Assembly: GCA_030512335.1 (NCBI GenBank)
Contig: JAULSU010000001.1
Location: 2,232,001-2,296,000, forward strand
DNA from: Immersiella caudata
Lineage: Eukaryota > Ascomycota > Sordariomycetes > Sordariales > Lasiosphaeriaceae
Length of the DNA: 64,000 nucleotides
Direction of reading: 5' to 3'
This document shows positions 10,943 to 23,830 of the stretch, in pieces. The stretch's first letter is position 1. Every line of letters starts with the position of its first letter. The notes beneath the pieces are model-generated. The model had not been told where the DNA came from, did not search any database, and saw only the letters and a program-made list of their open reading frames with translations. The position numbers were made by a program, and so were the translations under genes.

Positions 10943-12747
10943 TGCCGCCTTATGTCTTGTTTATTTCCCGCAACACTGGTTGAGCGGGCAGCGTGGGGGA
11001 ATATATAAGAACAAGGCATGACGCGACGAGGCCATGAGGCTTACAACCCCGGAGCGTCATGGTCCAGCCTGTCCTGGAGTCTCGCTTGCCTGCCTAGTGC
11101 GCGACCGAGCCGGACACGTAGGCGGCTCATCCGGGGAGGCATGAATGATACGGCGAGTCAACCGGTAATGAGGGCCCCATCGGTCAGTGTGGGAGCCCCC
11201 ACAGCGTGCTCAGCTGCGGGAAGCCGATGTTTTGGGTTGAGCGAGTCGTCATTTGGGCAGCCCAAACCGGGACGCCACGACGGTGAATTGGCGGAATGTG
11301 AACGGTGAGGCTGCTGAGAGTCGGCAGTGCCTGACCTGAAACAAGCTAAACCTGGACAAATGACGTTGTTGGCAGCCTCGACAGCTTGCTTTCCCTCCCC
11401 CCCGACATCGCTCACCGCCGCCATGCATGACGATCTGCTGTCAAGTGCTTCTTTTCAAGGCCCGATGAGGCTTTGCAAGGCAGCGCATGTTTGAAAACAA
11501 ATTGCCTTGGCGTGGAGGAGCGCCGACGTTTCGGGACTTGAGCTGGCGGCCAAACAAGAGAGGAAAGACAACTAGCTGAATTCACGTCGGCAGCTGGACG
11601 GTCTTGGTCAGATCCTTGTCGAAGGGTTGCTGCTTGACCATTGGAGCATCAGTTGTCGGGATGCATTCTGAACGCCAGGTAACTGGAAGACTCAAGGAGA
11701 GTTGAGTGTCACCTCAGGTTGAGGTTCCTGAGGCCAGCGAACTGGAAGAGCTGCCGAAGCTGCAGGCCTGATATGGCTGCCAAGAGGATGGGATTGCAAG
11801 CCATGAGTGGGTACCCGGCCCCGAAAATAACATGACCGACGGAATTTGGCATAGCGTGTCATTGAAACGCGTACCCCTGTCTACCCCTCTGTGGACCCAT
11901 GTCGTTCCTGAGACAAAACGGTTTGCGGGGCTCTGTTCGCATAAAAATACAAACAAGTCCTCTCTGCTGGCATGATGACAGAGAATATAAGAGACGCGGT
12001 GCCACGGAGGTCGCGATGGAAGCGCCGTGGACTCGGCCAGACGGCCCTTGTTCTCCCTTCCATGGCTCGGCCAGGGGACCGAACCAGCACGTCTGATGTT
12101 GTTGCTGGGGTCGTGGGAAGCAAACTGATCTCTCTGGGCGATCGATCTAGCATGCGACCACGGGAGATCAGACGAGACGATCTTCTAGGCTCTGGCAATT
12201 CTTCTTACGCTAAGCCCAAGTCGTTCAACAGAAATTGCCTGCGCTCGCACCAAGACATAGCGTTGGTAATATTCTAAAGTCTCTTGCATCCATCGAAAGG
12301 CTGGAGCAACGGCCAGGCTGGTCTGGCGGAGCCTGGTAAATGGAAGTGCCAGCGTGGGACACATTCCTGAACTTTCACTGGTCCGCTCCGGGCTGTAGTG
12401 CGGGCGTGGTAACTTGGGAAGGACGGCACTAACGAAATAAACACAGCATGAGCGGGCAGCTTCCTGGGGACCTGCCCTGCCAAGCGCCCCTGCACACTCG
12501 CAGCAGCTGCATCCAGGGACGCGTTCCGAGATGTGTGTGCCTTCCCCCTTCATCTGACCTCGCCCCGGAGCTTTTTTCTCTCTTCCTTTTCAACTTTACC
12601 TTCCCGTTCTCGAATTTGCCCGTGATCTGAACAGCGCTTCGATAGCACACTTCTTCATCCATTCGTTTCGTTCGCGCTTTGTGAGGCCCTTCGCCCCCCC
12701 CGACACCTTCACACAGCCTTTGCGACACCGTCGCCGCCATCCCCGAC
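10943..12747. other. Intergenic, no supported gene
   Basis: About 1.8 kb with overlapping short frames on all strands and no conserved motif. The last 250 bases before 12748 are pyrimidine-rich and are probably the promoter and leader of the downstream gene. Confidence 0.6.
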
Positions 12748-14443
12748 ATGGCGCTCCAGACAGCATACAAGCAGTTCCTTGCTGCACCCAACTCTTCCGC
12801 GCTAGCGGAAAACGCGTCGCTGCACTACATTACCACAACCACAAGTTACACTGGCCCGACAGAGATCATCAAGCATCTAGGAACCCTGCGCCACCAGCTC
12901 AAGAAGAAGAAGGAGGCTGTTCTCTATGCGATTGAGGGCCAGAATGCCCTTGCGACAGAGGTTGACACCACCCTGGAGTTTGTCTCAGGCGGGGGCGCCT
13001 ACCTCCCTGGTCTGGATGACAATTTCTTGGCCGACCGAACCGTCTATATGCCGATCGTAAGCCACTTGCCCCTCGGTGTGATCGCATCCCCGCTAACAAC
13101 AGCCTGGGTAGATCCACATGGTGACGTTTGATCGCGATGGCAAGATCACACAAATCCGCCTGAGCTGGGACCAAGGATCTCTTTTGAAGCAGCTTGATGT
13201 TATTGGCAAGACTGGCCGTAACTGGCCAATCCGCGACAGCAAGGACCAGATCGGCCTCATCACAAGATGCGTCAAGTCTCACGGCGGCATGATCACCCAC
13301 GAGGAGTTGCCAATTCGTTCACGAGGCAACTCAACCAACATTCTGCGCGACCCTCATGCCTCTTTGGCCCTCTTTGCGCCGCGGGATGAAATTGAACCTG
13401 CGACTGTTGTCTCTCCCTACGCTGGAAACCGGCCCCGCCAGCGGTCCTTCACCGAGATTCTCGGCGATGAGCCTGTCGAAGACGAGACATCGCCTACCCG
13501 GGGTCGCGAGCGTTCGCAGTCGCCCAGCAAGGCTATCGCGCCCAAGATCGGTGCTGGAAAGAATTTCCAGCCCATTCGTCTGTTTGAGGCGGAAGAGGCC
13601 GAGCCCGTTCAGGACACGCCGGAAGCTTCACCAGAGAAATACGTGCGCCCAAACCCCAAAAAGTATCAGCATTTCGACTTCGCAGACGGCTCGGAACCCC
13701 AGGACGCCCCCAAGGCTGGTGTTGACTTTGATGAGAAGCCAAAGACGAAGCGTGACTCCAACTGGTCGTTCGATGACTTCGTCACACCCCAGAAACCGAC
13801 GGCCTCGCGCGTGATGCACAAAGCTCGGGATGTCCGCCACTGGGGAACCGAAGATGACGTGGTTGAAGAGAGCCCGGAAAGGCACGGTGCTGCACCCAAG
13901 CCGCGCCGCGACGCAGAGGCACATTTCGACTTCATTGATGATGGTCCTGACGCAACACCACGGCCCGCTGGCCGCCCTCGCGGGACTGCGCACAATGACG
14001 GACTCGGCTTGTACGAAAACAATCTTTACAATGAGGATGGTTCCGCACCGACCCCTGGCCCCGCTCCGCTTGGTAACATTACGAACCTCGGTGGCCGCTC
14101 GAAGGATTTTGACGCGCACTTCGTTGTGACGGACGAGCCCTCACCCAACAATGGCAATACCGGTCTGGCAAAGATCAGTGACGACCGCAAGAAAGCTGTG
14201 CGAATGATGGAGAGCAATTGGTCATCGTATGATCAGTCACCCGCGCACAAAGAGAACAGCAACCCCCTCCAGAGGAAGGGGGTTGACGAAAGGGGCATCT
14301 CGATCGGCGGAGATGGCATGGGTGGCAAGAAGGGAACGAACCGCGACTGGCTTTTTGGCGATGAGATCAACCAGTTGCCCAAGAATGTTCCTGGGAAGCA
14401 GCAGAAGGCTACGGCGAAGTCAGATAACTTCTGGGACTTCTAA
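12748..14443 (+). CDS. NTF2-like domain protein with long disordered tail
   Basis: Exons are 12748-13056 and 13112-14443, giving 546 aa. Residues 1 to about 150 look like a nuclear-transport-factor-2-type fold: helical start (TAYKQFLAAPNSSALAENASLHY), a sheet with FVSGGGAYLPGLDDN, then after the intron IHMVTFDRDGKITQIRLSWDQGSLLKQL, which is the typical last strands. The remaining 400 residues are charged, rich in Pro, Ser, Asp and Arg, and carry repeated aromatic-acidic motifs (HFDFADG, WSFDDF, HFDFIDD, NFWDF at the very end). Similar proteins are widespread in filamentous fungi but have no well-described role; I cannot assign one. It stands alone between intergenic regions. Confidence 0.88.
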
Positions 14444-15305
14444 GTGCTGGTTAGCAGCCGACGGAGAATGTCGACCACCGCTGTTACGCAAGAAACATCC
14501 CGACAACGGCCATTTTGATGATTGTATGTATTACGCACGCGGTTTATGATTGACGAGGAGCACAGCACATCATCTGCATGTTATCCTGGCTCAGAAATTG
14601 ACACCTCGGGATTTCCTTTCTGTTGATTATCCTGAAGTGGGATCTGCTACATTTCCCTCTGTTAGGCTACCCGTTTTTTCTCACATCCCCGGAGGACCTC
14701 GGAGGTGACTTGTCAGCTCTCATATATTTTTTCGAAGGGGGTTTGTAGGATGAGTGTATTCTTCGGCGGGTGACTCCCTGCTGTACCGTGAGGGGCTCTA
14801 GGGTTGGGAAGGGATTCTTTATGGCTCTTCGAGTCTTGGACCAAAGTGGACGGTGTCAAACACTCTACTTTATTTCCCTCTTGTCTATGACCGCTGTGTC
14901 AAACGAAACTGTGGGATCTCCTTGTTGTCGTCAGCAGTAAGATACAAAATATAAATTCGCCTTGCTGATACGTTTGGGGTGTGGGTGTTGGAAATGGTGT
15001 CCACATATGCATCTATCGTGTCGTCATGATTTCGTTGATTCTGCAGGTGTTTCCCAGCAGCCTGTCGTCCTGTCTTCAACCGGCTGCTCCCAGCATCTAT
15101 TAGCATAGCAAAGAGCCACACCCAAAGGTATCTTGACGGCCCAACCAGCCGAGAGCAGAGAGCCTTCCCAGTCCCTGCATTAAAGCGACAGATATGTTCG
15201 TCCCTTCTCACCCCAACTCCATCCGAGGCGAAGAGTGACCCACAAACCCGAATCTCGCAACATTCCATAAACGCCACGCTATCGAATCCAAAGCATATCC
15301 GTCCG
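14444..15305. other. Intergenic, convergent 3' regions
   Basis: Lies between two convergent genes. Presumed 3' untranslated sequence; nothing else recognised. Confidence 0.65.
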
Positions 15306-17337
15306 TCAACATAAAAACTTGTAGACCCTCTTCCAAAGTGGCCAGTTGCCCTTCTCCTCCCTTTCTTGTGCCATCAAAATGGGTAAATTGAACCCCCTCC
15401 TCCCCGTATCAACATCCATATCCTTTATTTTGACTATTTTCGTTTTGAACCAGAGCTTATGCCCTATATAAAACGCTCCCACAATCGGAACACACATGTA
15501 CTGCAGAAAAAAGTTTTGCGCAATGCTTCTCGGCGTGGGATCCGCGTCGTTTGTGTACGACGCTGATCCAGGCCCGCGCTCGGCTTCATCGATTGCCTTT
15601 GGCACAGACATGGGAAACGCGGCGGTCCAGAACTGGGCGATGAGGACGAGGATATTGAATGTTAGGCCGATGTAGGAGCCGACCGCCCCAGCCTGCGCGC
15701 GGAAAGCGAGTTCGGAGAGGGAGCGCCCTTTGTGCGCCCAGGCCTTGCGGAAGCGGATGTGCGCGAGGCAGATGGAGCCCCAGGTGAAGATGGAGGAGAG
15801 GCCGGAGACGGCCAGGAGCCACTCCAGGATGTCGGCTTGCTCTTCGAGGTCGGCGAGGTAGCCCAGGAGACCGACGAGAGAGGCGACAAGGATGGCGACA
15901 AGGGGTCGGCCGCGCCGGTCAACGTATCCGAGGATTGCGGGGGCTTGGCGCTGGTCGGCGAGGGCCGCGAGGGTGCGGGAGGAGCCGAAGACGGCGGAGT
16001 TGCCGACAGAAATAACGGCAACAAGGATGACGCCATTCATGACGCCGGGGAGGACTTGGATGCCGGCGGATTCGATGGCGATGACGAAGGGGGAGGCGGT
16101 GACATCAACCATTGTGCGGGCACCGAGAAGTTCTGGGTGGTCATAGGGAACAAGAAGACCGACAAGGGTGAGGGCAACGATGTAGAAGAGGGTGATACGC
16201 CAGAAAACTTGCTTGATGGCCGTTGGGAGAGATTTCCGCGGGTTGGCGGTTTCGGCGGCGGCCAGGCCAACGAGCTCAGTGCCGGCGAAGGCGAAAGCAG
16301 CGGTCACAAAGACGGAGCAGAGGCCGCGAAAGCCGTTATGGAAGGCGCCGGGGGTTGACCAGTACTTCCCACCGATATAGCCTTCATCGGGAAAGCCTCC
16401 AATATTGATAACGATGCCGAGGAGGATGAAGCCGATGACGGCAGTGATTTTGATTATGGCGAAGACGAACTCGGCCTCGCCATAGCCTTTGACGCCGAAG
16501 AGGTTGATGATGATGATGGTGACCAAGAATATTGTAACGAAGACGGAGCGGCTGAGATGGGAGTTCCAATACCCTACTGTTAGGGAGGCTGCAACAATCT
16601 CCAGAGGCAGCACGATAAGCCATTGAATAGCGTAGTTCCATCCCATGGCGAAACCCCATGCCGGGTCGAGAAATCGTGTCGAGTAGGCCGAGAAGGACCC
16701 AGCAACGGGAAAGGTCACCGCTAATTCGCCGAGGGCTTGAACGGTGCAGTACAGCATGATGCCGATAAAGCCATAGGCCACCAGCAACGACGCCGGTCCA
16801 CCCATGTTTAGCGACCGCCCCGAGGCAACAAATAAGCCAGTTCCTTGACAAAGTCAGCAGTCGCATTTTCCCTCGCACTTCACATCCCACAAACATACCA
16901 ATACTCCCTCCAATCGCAATCATCTGTAAATGCCTCCCCTTCAACTCCCTCACCAAGCTTGTGTTGGCAGTGCTGTAATTCGCCGCGGCCAAATCGAAAT
17001 AATGACCACCCTGGCGCTCTCTCTGATCGTCCAAGTCAACCCTCTCACCATCTGGGCCAATCTCATAATCCACATCCAGCACATCACTCCTCATCCCCGC
17101 CGCTCTTTCGCGATCCTCGGCGCTGTGCACCACCGACTTGGGCGTGATGCGACTGTTCGGGTCGCGCCTGAAGGTGTCCAGCCATCGTCCAAAGGCATCG
17201 CGCCCACGATCTCGCTTGCGACGCGGGCGGTCGTCGTATAAGTATGCTGGTTCCCGCGTACTCCAGATGCTGCCGTGGGCGACGGAGCCTTCTTTGAAGG
17301 AGAAGCGGTTCAGTTCGAGGTCGCGATCTGGCGCCAT
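15306..17337 (-). CDS. Amino-acid permease (fungal YAT family)
   Basis: Plasma-membrane amino-acid transporter of 658 aa. Exons are 17337-16899 and 16843-15306; the intron falls in the first membrane helix at GGSIGTGLFVASG, the hallmark start of the APC/YAT fold. A hydrophilic N-tail of about 138 residues, rich in Arg and Asp, precedes it, with LKGRHLQMIAIGGSIG at the membrane border. About twelve helices follow. TELVGLAAAETANPRKSLPTAI is the conserved YAT signature after helix 5. The C-terminus ends in the cytosolic tail WPLWKRVYKFLC, close to the usual family ending with a terminal Cys that is palmitoylated in yeast relatives. Substrate range (general or proline-type) cannot be told. The N-tail is longer than in yeast Gap1, so a later start is possible, but it is in frame and charged throughout. 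Confidence 0.93.
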
Positions 17338-18773
17338 GGTGGCCGTGTTGCGGGAGGACTCATATCATTTGGGGTTGGGACGGCATCATGGTTGCAGCTG
17401 TCGTGGGAGCCCTGACGATGGTGAGTTGAGTGTGTCGAGTATTCCCGCCGTCTTCGCCAACACGAGAAGACATTGAACGCGGCAATTGAGAGGGGAAGGA
17501 GGGAAACACAGAGAGACCGGAAACCCAAGGCTCGTGCATCTCCAGCGGCTCCGTGCCTCATCCCATTTCGCATGGTAAAGAGGCTGGCCTCCGGCTTATC
17601 TTTCGCCAACATGGCCAGGCCAGCGTGGCAGCCCATCCATCCAACTCTTTCGCTCGCAATCCCGCATCCCGCATCCCGCATCATCCCGCCCGGTTGGCGG
17701 CGGCCTCGCATTGGCTAGAGCCACAAGCCCGACCGCCGGACTGGTATTGGCAGAGCTCCAATGACCTGAACAGCCCAAGCGAGGGCGACGATACGGCTGC
17801 GCTACGACCCTGTCTTAGGTGTGGCTACCCTTTCACAAAACTTGAACATAATTCTCCGGCACGAAGACACGCTCGGTCTCTACGTATATCTGTCCTGCTG
17901 ACGCTTATCTAGCGAATTCAATATGGACTCCCGCCCACTGACACGGTGCCGACCAACCTCCAATGCATAACACGATACCGCTTATAGGTCCATTCCCAAC
18001 AGACGGGAAGGATCAATTTACTGGAACGGCCCAGCGGCCCAGCCCAGCCCTGCACCGCTGGCTTCCTTCCCACACTCCCACGGAAAATGGATGTCTGGGC
18101 TGTCCGTTTCCCCCGGTCTGATAAGCTCGGGGCAGGCAGTTCTTGTCTGGCTGGCTCCAATGGGATGAATGGCGCACCAGTCATTTTTCGGTTGGCGACC
18201 GGGGCAAACATGTCTTGCATTTTTCTCATTTTCCTACTCACTCTCCTTTAGTTTTCCTCGGAGGGCTATCCATTTCAGCTATCCCCTCTTTGGTGGCGTT
18301 GCTAAGTGTAGTGTGATGGAGCTGAGAGCAGGCCAATCACTGGCCCTGCCGAAGATGTCCTCACCTTACTGGCACGCTGGGCTAGACCCCTCCTTGAAAT
18401 GCTAGGACAGCTTGCAGATGATGGGCGTTTAAGTACATATGTGTGTTGGTCTAAACGGATGCCGTCTCTATCTGAACAGTTCGGTGCCCGATCTCATATG
18501 ACCGTGGAGGATACTCGTACTCAGTGATCGACAATACTGTTCCAAAAGATCACCAGCACGCTCATAATCCACCATGCCTCATTCCATCATTCAGAAATAC
18601 ACCTATGCCATACAATACTTTTAAAAGCAAAACACCAAGCCCCTATTTGATGGTTGTCCCTAATACATACTATACCCGCTTGCCACCGGACTTTTATCGG
18701 TCCTCGCTCGCTCATGCTAACCCCCTCCTCTCCCTTGCACAATGATCACCCACCTACACAATGCTACTCCCTG
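17338..18773. other. Intergenic, no supported gene
   Basis: Between the permease start and the 3' end of the mannosidase gene. It contains a short tandem CCCGCAT (three copies near 17660). No gene seen. Confidence 0.6.
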
Positions 18774-20795
18774 CTACACAACAATCTTCCCCTCCTTGTC
18801 CCTCTTCTTCCTCTCCCACCCTGTCTTAAACAACGGCCCCATATCAAACCTCGGGAAGGGATGAGCCTCCGTGTTGAAAACAACCTGATCCAGCGGGAGC
18901 AAGTCGTCCGGCGAGAACAGCAGGTAGAAATACTTGAGCGTCTCCGCCAACCAGAAGCTCTCCATGTTATCCTTAGTCACCGGCGGGATGGTGTTTGCGT
19001 TGGACAGACTCGTGAAACCCCCGCCGTCTTCGACGGCAGTGTAGTTCACGAAGCTCTTGAACATCTCCCAGCCCCACTCGCGGTACTTCTCCTCACCGGT
19101 GATGCGCCACATGTAGAATAAGCTTTCGACGGTTTCGGGGCGCTGGAGGTTGTGGACGTCGTTGGAGTGGACCTCAAAGTCCTTGCGCCACTCGGCGTTC
19201 GGGTCAGGGTCGAGGTCGTCGGTGGCACCGTGGTGTGCCTTCTCGGGAAGAGGGGGGTCGTCGACCTTGAAGTAGGTGATCTCGGCTGCGAGCCCCGTTG
19301 CCATGAACTTGTACATGCCCCAGCAGGTATGCATCAATTCGCGTGCGAGCTGCATGTCGCGCATGTTCTGCTTGGACCACGTTTTTGTATTGCTGGCTTT
19401 CCACTCCGTTTGGCCCCCGGTGACAGCCAGCGCGATGGTGCCTGGCATGAAGCACACCAGGTGATCCATCTTGGAGGAGAGTTCGCCCTCCAGGCCGCTG
19501 GGGCGCTCGCCGAGGACGGTGAACTGCTTGTGTTTTGTGTATGTGATGAGGTGTTTCCTGACGCCCTTGAGCGCCTCATTCCACATCTCTAGGTATACTG
19601 GCTCCTTCTTGTTGGTTTGGAGGTACTGCTTAATCAAATATTCGTAGTATGAGTCTCCTCGGCTACCGAGCCGGATGTTATTACCCCTGAAGTCTCCCTT
19701 CTCGGGATGGATATAGATGGGGACGAGGCCGTCTTGCGGGTTGTTGTCATCAATCACCTGAATCACCTTCTCGACCTTGTCCCAGAAATCCTTCTCGCCG
19801 GTCAGCTTGGCGAGGTACTTGAATTCGAGCTGCAGGGTTGTTGCCTCAGCAGTTGAGGATGCTCCTCCATCGGCGTGAGACTCGATGCCCTTGAACTTGC
19901 CCAGGTTGACACTGGCATATGGAACACCCGATGGCGAGTCAAACGCCGCCATCAGCCGGTCCGCCAGATCCTTTGCCTTTTCTAGGTAGAGGTCCTCACC
20001 CGGTTTCCCCGGATCATCATCGGGTATCGGTGCCATATTCGGGTACGTTGTAGACAGGTAATGCGCCGACAGCAACCCGCCCATCATCCGAATCGTCGTC
20101 TCAAACGTATTCACATCCTGATCTTGATCCCAGGTCAGCGACTTCGAAAGCCACTCTCGCGCATGCGTCAGCTCCTTGGTCATGTTCATCAGCATCAGCG
20201 TGTCCAGCGAATCGATGATGATCCACCCCAAGCCCTTCGGTGCCATCATCCTCCCACTCTTCGAAACCGGGTGAAACTCATCATGACCTGTCGCCAGTCA
20301 GTACGGCCCATCCCGACTTCTTCACAAGGACTCACCCCAAGCATATCTTTCATAAGCCCCCCAGCTCAGCTCCATCGCCTCGACCACCCTCTTCCTCCTC
20401 TCCGCCCAGTCATACTTGCTGCTCGCCTTCCCCGGCATCAACCCCCACTCTCCTAACTTATCCTTCGCCGTCTCCCTCGGCTTCGCAAACATATTCGTCC
20501 ACCATATCATCACTAGCACCACCACCACAAACAACCCGCAGGCCGTCTTCCTCCTGATCAACGGCCGCCCCCTGCCCGAAGGCGCGTATGCATACGGCTT
20601 ATCCTTATACATCGGCAGGGCGGCGCGATCCGTTCCTAGTAAATCTCCGACGCTGCGCTGCACGCCGCCGAGGACGCCCTGTGAGTTCAGCGCAGAGCGT
20701 TTGGACGCTATGCCCGAGGATGACCAGAGGCGGTCCTCGAGTTGTCGTTGGGGATTCGAGAACGAGGGGACATTTTTGGGGACCGAGAAGGACAT
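18774..20795 (-). CDS. MNS1: Mannosyl-oligosaccharide alpha-1,2-mannosidase, GH47 (ER type)
   Basis: Trims alpha-1,2-mannose from N-glycans in the secretory pathway. Exons are 20795-20336 and 20287-18774, giving 657 aa. It is a type II membrane protein: a cytosolic tail of about 82 residues, a membrane anchor at residues 83-103 and a luminal catalytic domain from about 130. GH47 landmarks are present: GWIIIDSLDTLMLM, ESHADGGASSTAEATTLQLEF, RPETVESLFYMWR, NMESFWLAETLKYFYLLF and the calcium-binding Thr in VFNTEAHPF near the C-terminus. The segment LGSRGDSYYEYLIKQYLQT resembles the ER enzymes more than the secreted or Golgi ones, so I favour the ER enzyme acting on Man9GlcNAc2. The cytosolic tail is longer than in yeast Mns1. 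The intron splits the Gly codon in AYERYAWGHDEFHP. Confidence 0.92.
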
Positions 20796-21846
20796 GACCG
20801 TGTCGCCCGGCCGTGGGTAGGATCGGGTGTTTCGTTACTCTTGTTTTCTTGGTCTGGACGTGGATGCGCCGTGGGCGCCGTTGCCCCGCGGAAAGAGGTT
20901 GCTACCGAGCCGCGGCAGCGATTTGCCTCCTTTCCTCTCTTCTTTGCTCTCTTCTCGGCAGTTATTCGCCGAGGAGCGGCGCAAAGAGGTGAGTTCGAGC
21001 AGTTGCGCAAGCTCGATGGTGGAGGGGGAGTTTGTAAACTGGCAAGGGGTGATGCCACGGGGCGTCTTCTCGCTTGTCGGGACAGGCAGCCGGGGCGCTA
21101 GGACGCGAGCCGACGGAGAGGATGAATTAGCGGTTTCAGAACAGCAAACCGGAGCCGCGATCGATCAATGATGCTATGCTAGGCGCGGCAGAGGAATTGG
21201 TTCGTTCGTCGTTCGGATGGGAGGGAGTTTTACGAGTACTTGATGCCTCCCTTGCGCCAAAAAAGGGGATGATCAACACAGGATGAAAGCCGCGCCAAAA
21301 GACTTGGAATCAGGAAAGAATATACAGAGAAGTCGCAAGGTGGCTCTTTTCACAGACTGTGCAAAAGAAGAGGCGGAAACGCAGCAGACTTGATATAGGC
21401 GCTGTCCGTTATTAGCGCGCCGTCGGGTCCGGTCCTCTTTGCGATGGTGGACAGCCTGTAGAGTGCCAGGGCTTGCGGCAGGCAGCTTTGAAAGGACAAC
21501 TTCACCCTTGGCAGGTGGAACCCTAACCCTGTACCTTAAATCGTAATCGTAGGGACGCTCTGATTTGCAGGCGCTTTAAAGCCTGAAAGTTAGTCTCGAC
21601 CTCGAATAATTGGGCTGTTCGACCCAACCAGCTGCGTCTAGGTAGATATACCAGACGCCTACAGACATCTCAACACTTTTTTGTCCCAGGCCACCAAGGT
21701 TTTTGGCCCTGCCATCCCGCAGGTTCCGCACAACAAACAGCAACCCCGTCAGGACGCAGTCCATGACTCGGCGTCCACATTCTCATACTGAGATCTCAAC
21801 GGCTTTGGCATGACTCCAGATCCCAGCGCTTGCAGAGCCCGACACC
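20796..21846. other. Divergent promoter region, no supported gene
   Basis: Between the starts of the mannosidase and ATG10 genes. GC-rich near 20800-21100, otherwise unremarkable. Confidence 0.6.
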
Positions 21847-22723
21847 ATGTCACTTTCGTCCGAGTTCAGAAACTACCCGTTCCTGACAGGTGAGGAGTTT
21901 ACTGAAGTCTGCCACCACCTCGATCGACGATACTGCCAAGCCGCGCTTGGCCCTCTTCGGAGACAATGGAAGATGAGAGTGTGCACAGCGTTGAACACTT
22001 CTTTCTCGCTGGGTCCGGAGTATAACACCTACCTCCAGATCGTGCGCCCGCTGGAGGGCGAATTGGATGACGGTGACCTTTCTGCCTATCTAGAGAATTT
22101 CTCCTTCGGTGGCTTCAAAAACGAGGTGACGGAGATGGAGGCCGACAAAGACATGATAGCTGCAGAAGACGCCGACGAGGTATAAAGTCTTGCTCGACCA
22201 CTTGGTTCCAATAGTCTGACCATATCCAGTCCGCTTTACCCAGAAACCCAGTGCCGCATGTTGGCCGTGTCACATACGAGATACATCTGCACCCGACATA
22301 CCAAGCACCCTGTCTTTGGTTCAGTCTCCACGACCTCCCCATAGACGAGCAAGCCTTCAATATCGACACGGTCTTCCGGCGACTCGTGCCGGACCAATTC
22401 AAAGAGGGTCTCCGCAACGCTGGCGCAGTGGGCGGCATCTCGGCTGATGTATGTTCCCTTTTCATAAGCATTTGGCTGTCAAAGCAGTTAACTAGCCACT
22501 CCGCATGCCAAGACAGGTCTAGACTAACAAACCATTTCTTGTCCACTGTATTCAGCACCACCCAATCACAGGCGTACCCTCATTTTTCGTCCATCCCTGT
22601 CTCCTGGGCGAAGCTATGTCGAGGTTCGACTGCTCCAAAGAAAGTTACCTTATGGTGTGGCTCGGTCTCGTCGGAGGCTGTGTCGGCCTGTGGGTGCCAA
22701 AAGAAATGGCTCTTGAATCGTGA
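21847..22723 (+). CDS. ATG10: Autophagy E2-like enzyme Atg10
   Basis: E2-like enzyme that joins Atg12 to Atg5 during autophagosome formation. Exons are 21847-22179, 22230-22448 and 22556-22723, giving 239 aa. The third exon carries the family signature HHPITGVPSFFVHPC at residues 185-199; Cys199 is the expected thioester cysteine of the HPC motif. The second exon holds the preceding sheet (VGRVTYEIHLHPTYQAPCLWFSLHDLP). The N-terminal helix (FRNYPFLTGEEF) matches the usual start. The stop is only 81 bp from the stop of the convergent U2 B'' gene, so the 3' ends of the transcripts probably overlap. The third exon was found by splicing; no single frame covers it. Confidence 0.9.
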
Positions 22724-22804
22724 ACTTGAGCTGAAGAGCACTCGCCCTTTGGGGATCCCGAATTCCATTGTAATATCCTTCCTTTCCCTGCCTCTGCAAA
22801 GCCT

Positions 22805-23461
22805 TCATTCGTCGTCGCTGTCCTCCTCCATGGCGACGTCTGAATCACTCTCCTCCTCGTCCTCCTTCTCGTCCTCCTTCTCGTCTCTTGGGCGTTTGAC
22901 ACCGCGGCTGTCAGGCGTCCCAGCATCCGCCATGACATGGTCTGCGCCGGGTGGTCGAGAGGGGAGGCCGTGTGCTGCGGGTGGCGCCTTTGCGCCAGGA
23001 ACAGGAGCATTGAAGATGCTCTGTTGGAGGTCGGTAACCTCCACCTGGGCGGCGGAGGTGGGTATCTTAAAGGTGCCGTCCAGCTTCGCGATGGCGTTCG
23101 ACTTGGACTTCGCGTACATGATTTTCTGGTCCATATTAGCATGAGTTCATAGAGGACATAAGAGTTCAAGACAGACCATCGGACGGCCGAAGAATTCGAA
23201 ACCGTCGAGCGACCGCATCGCCTGTGTAGCTGTTTGGATGTCCCTAAAGACAATATGTGCCTGGCCGCGCATCGCCATTGTCTTGAGCGCTACTACATCC
23301 AGGACAGGGCCGTACGTGGAGAATATCATGTAGAGTGCTGTGCGAAGATCCTCCTTCTGTATTTTTGCTGACGGAAGATTTGTGACGTAGAGGGTTTGGT
23401 TTGGCGGCACAGAGACGACCTTGGCCGGGAGCCCGGCGGGCGGAGGACCTCGTGTGGCCAT
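22805..23461 (-). CDS. MSL1: U2 snRNP protein B'' / U1A-like RRM protein
   Basis: Spliceosomal RNA-binding protein of 201 aa. Exons are 23461-23177 and 23125-22805. One RRM is clear: RNP2 as LYVTNL near residues 24-29 and RNP1 as RGQAHIVF near residues 65-72, followed by the SLDGFEFFGRPMKIMYAKSKSNA stretch typical of the U1A/U2B'' family, here crossing the intron. The C-terminal half is a linker ending in an acidic, Glu/Asp/Ser-rich tail (KRPRDEKEDEKEDEEESDSD). Animals use two RRMs; fungal orthologues often keep one, as here, which makes the U2 B'' (Msl1) assignment the likelier of the two. The donor site is the weak GTCTGT, with a good branch-like GCTAATA. Confidence 0.88.
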
Positions 23462-23830
23462 TGTCGCGTTGTTTTCACTAGCTCTGTGCGTCCAGGGAGA
23501 CGATATGTTGGAGTGTTTATGGTGTATATCTCAGCCGCGTGGTATCGTCGCCCTGTGTGAAATGAAGTGTCGTTGGTTTGTAGCCGCGTCTGGTTCACAG
23601 GGTTGAGCGGTCTCACAAAAAAAATCGGGACTACAAGGATGGCTGGCGGCTACGGCAGGGGTGTCTGCAGCGGGAAATCATGGCGGGGCGGAGCTGATAG
23701 AGCCCCTCCACCACGCCTCGTCAGCGGCTGTCCTGAGCAACCTCTCGCTTTCCCGTCACCAACACTCACACCCCACGACTACCTCAGTGAGCGGTAGTAG
23801 AGAGCTACTCCTATCGCATTCGAATTAAAT
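23462..23830. promoter_or_regulatory. Bidirectional promoter of U2 B'' and ARPC1
   Basis: Only 369 bp separate the two divergent start codons, so both promoters must lie here. No gene is seen and no clear TATA box. Confidence 0.6.

Noticed and set aside
21519..21533. Telomere-like CCCTAACCCT
   Set aside because: Less than two repeat units, in the interior of a gene-rich region; no telomeric array.
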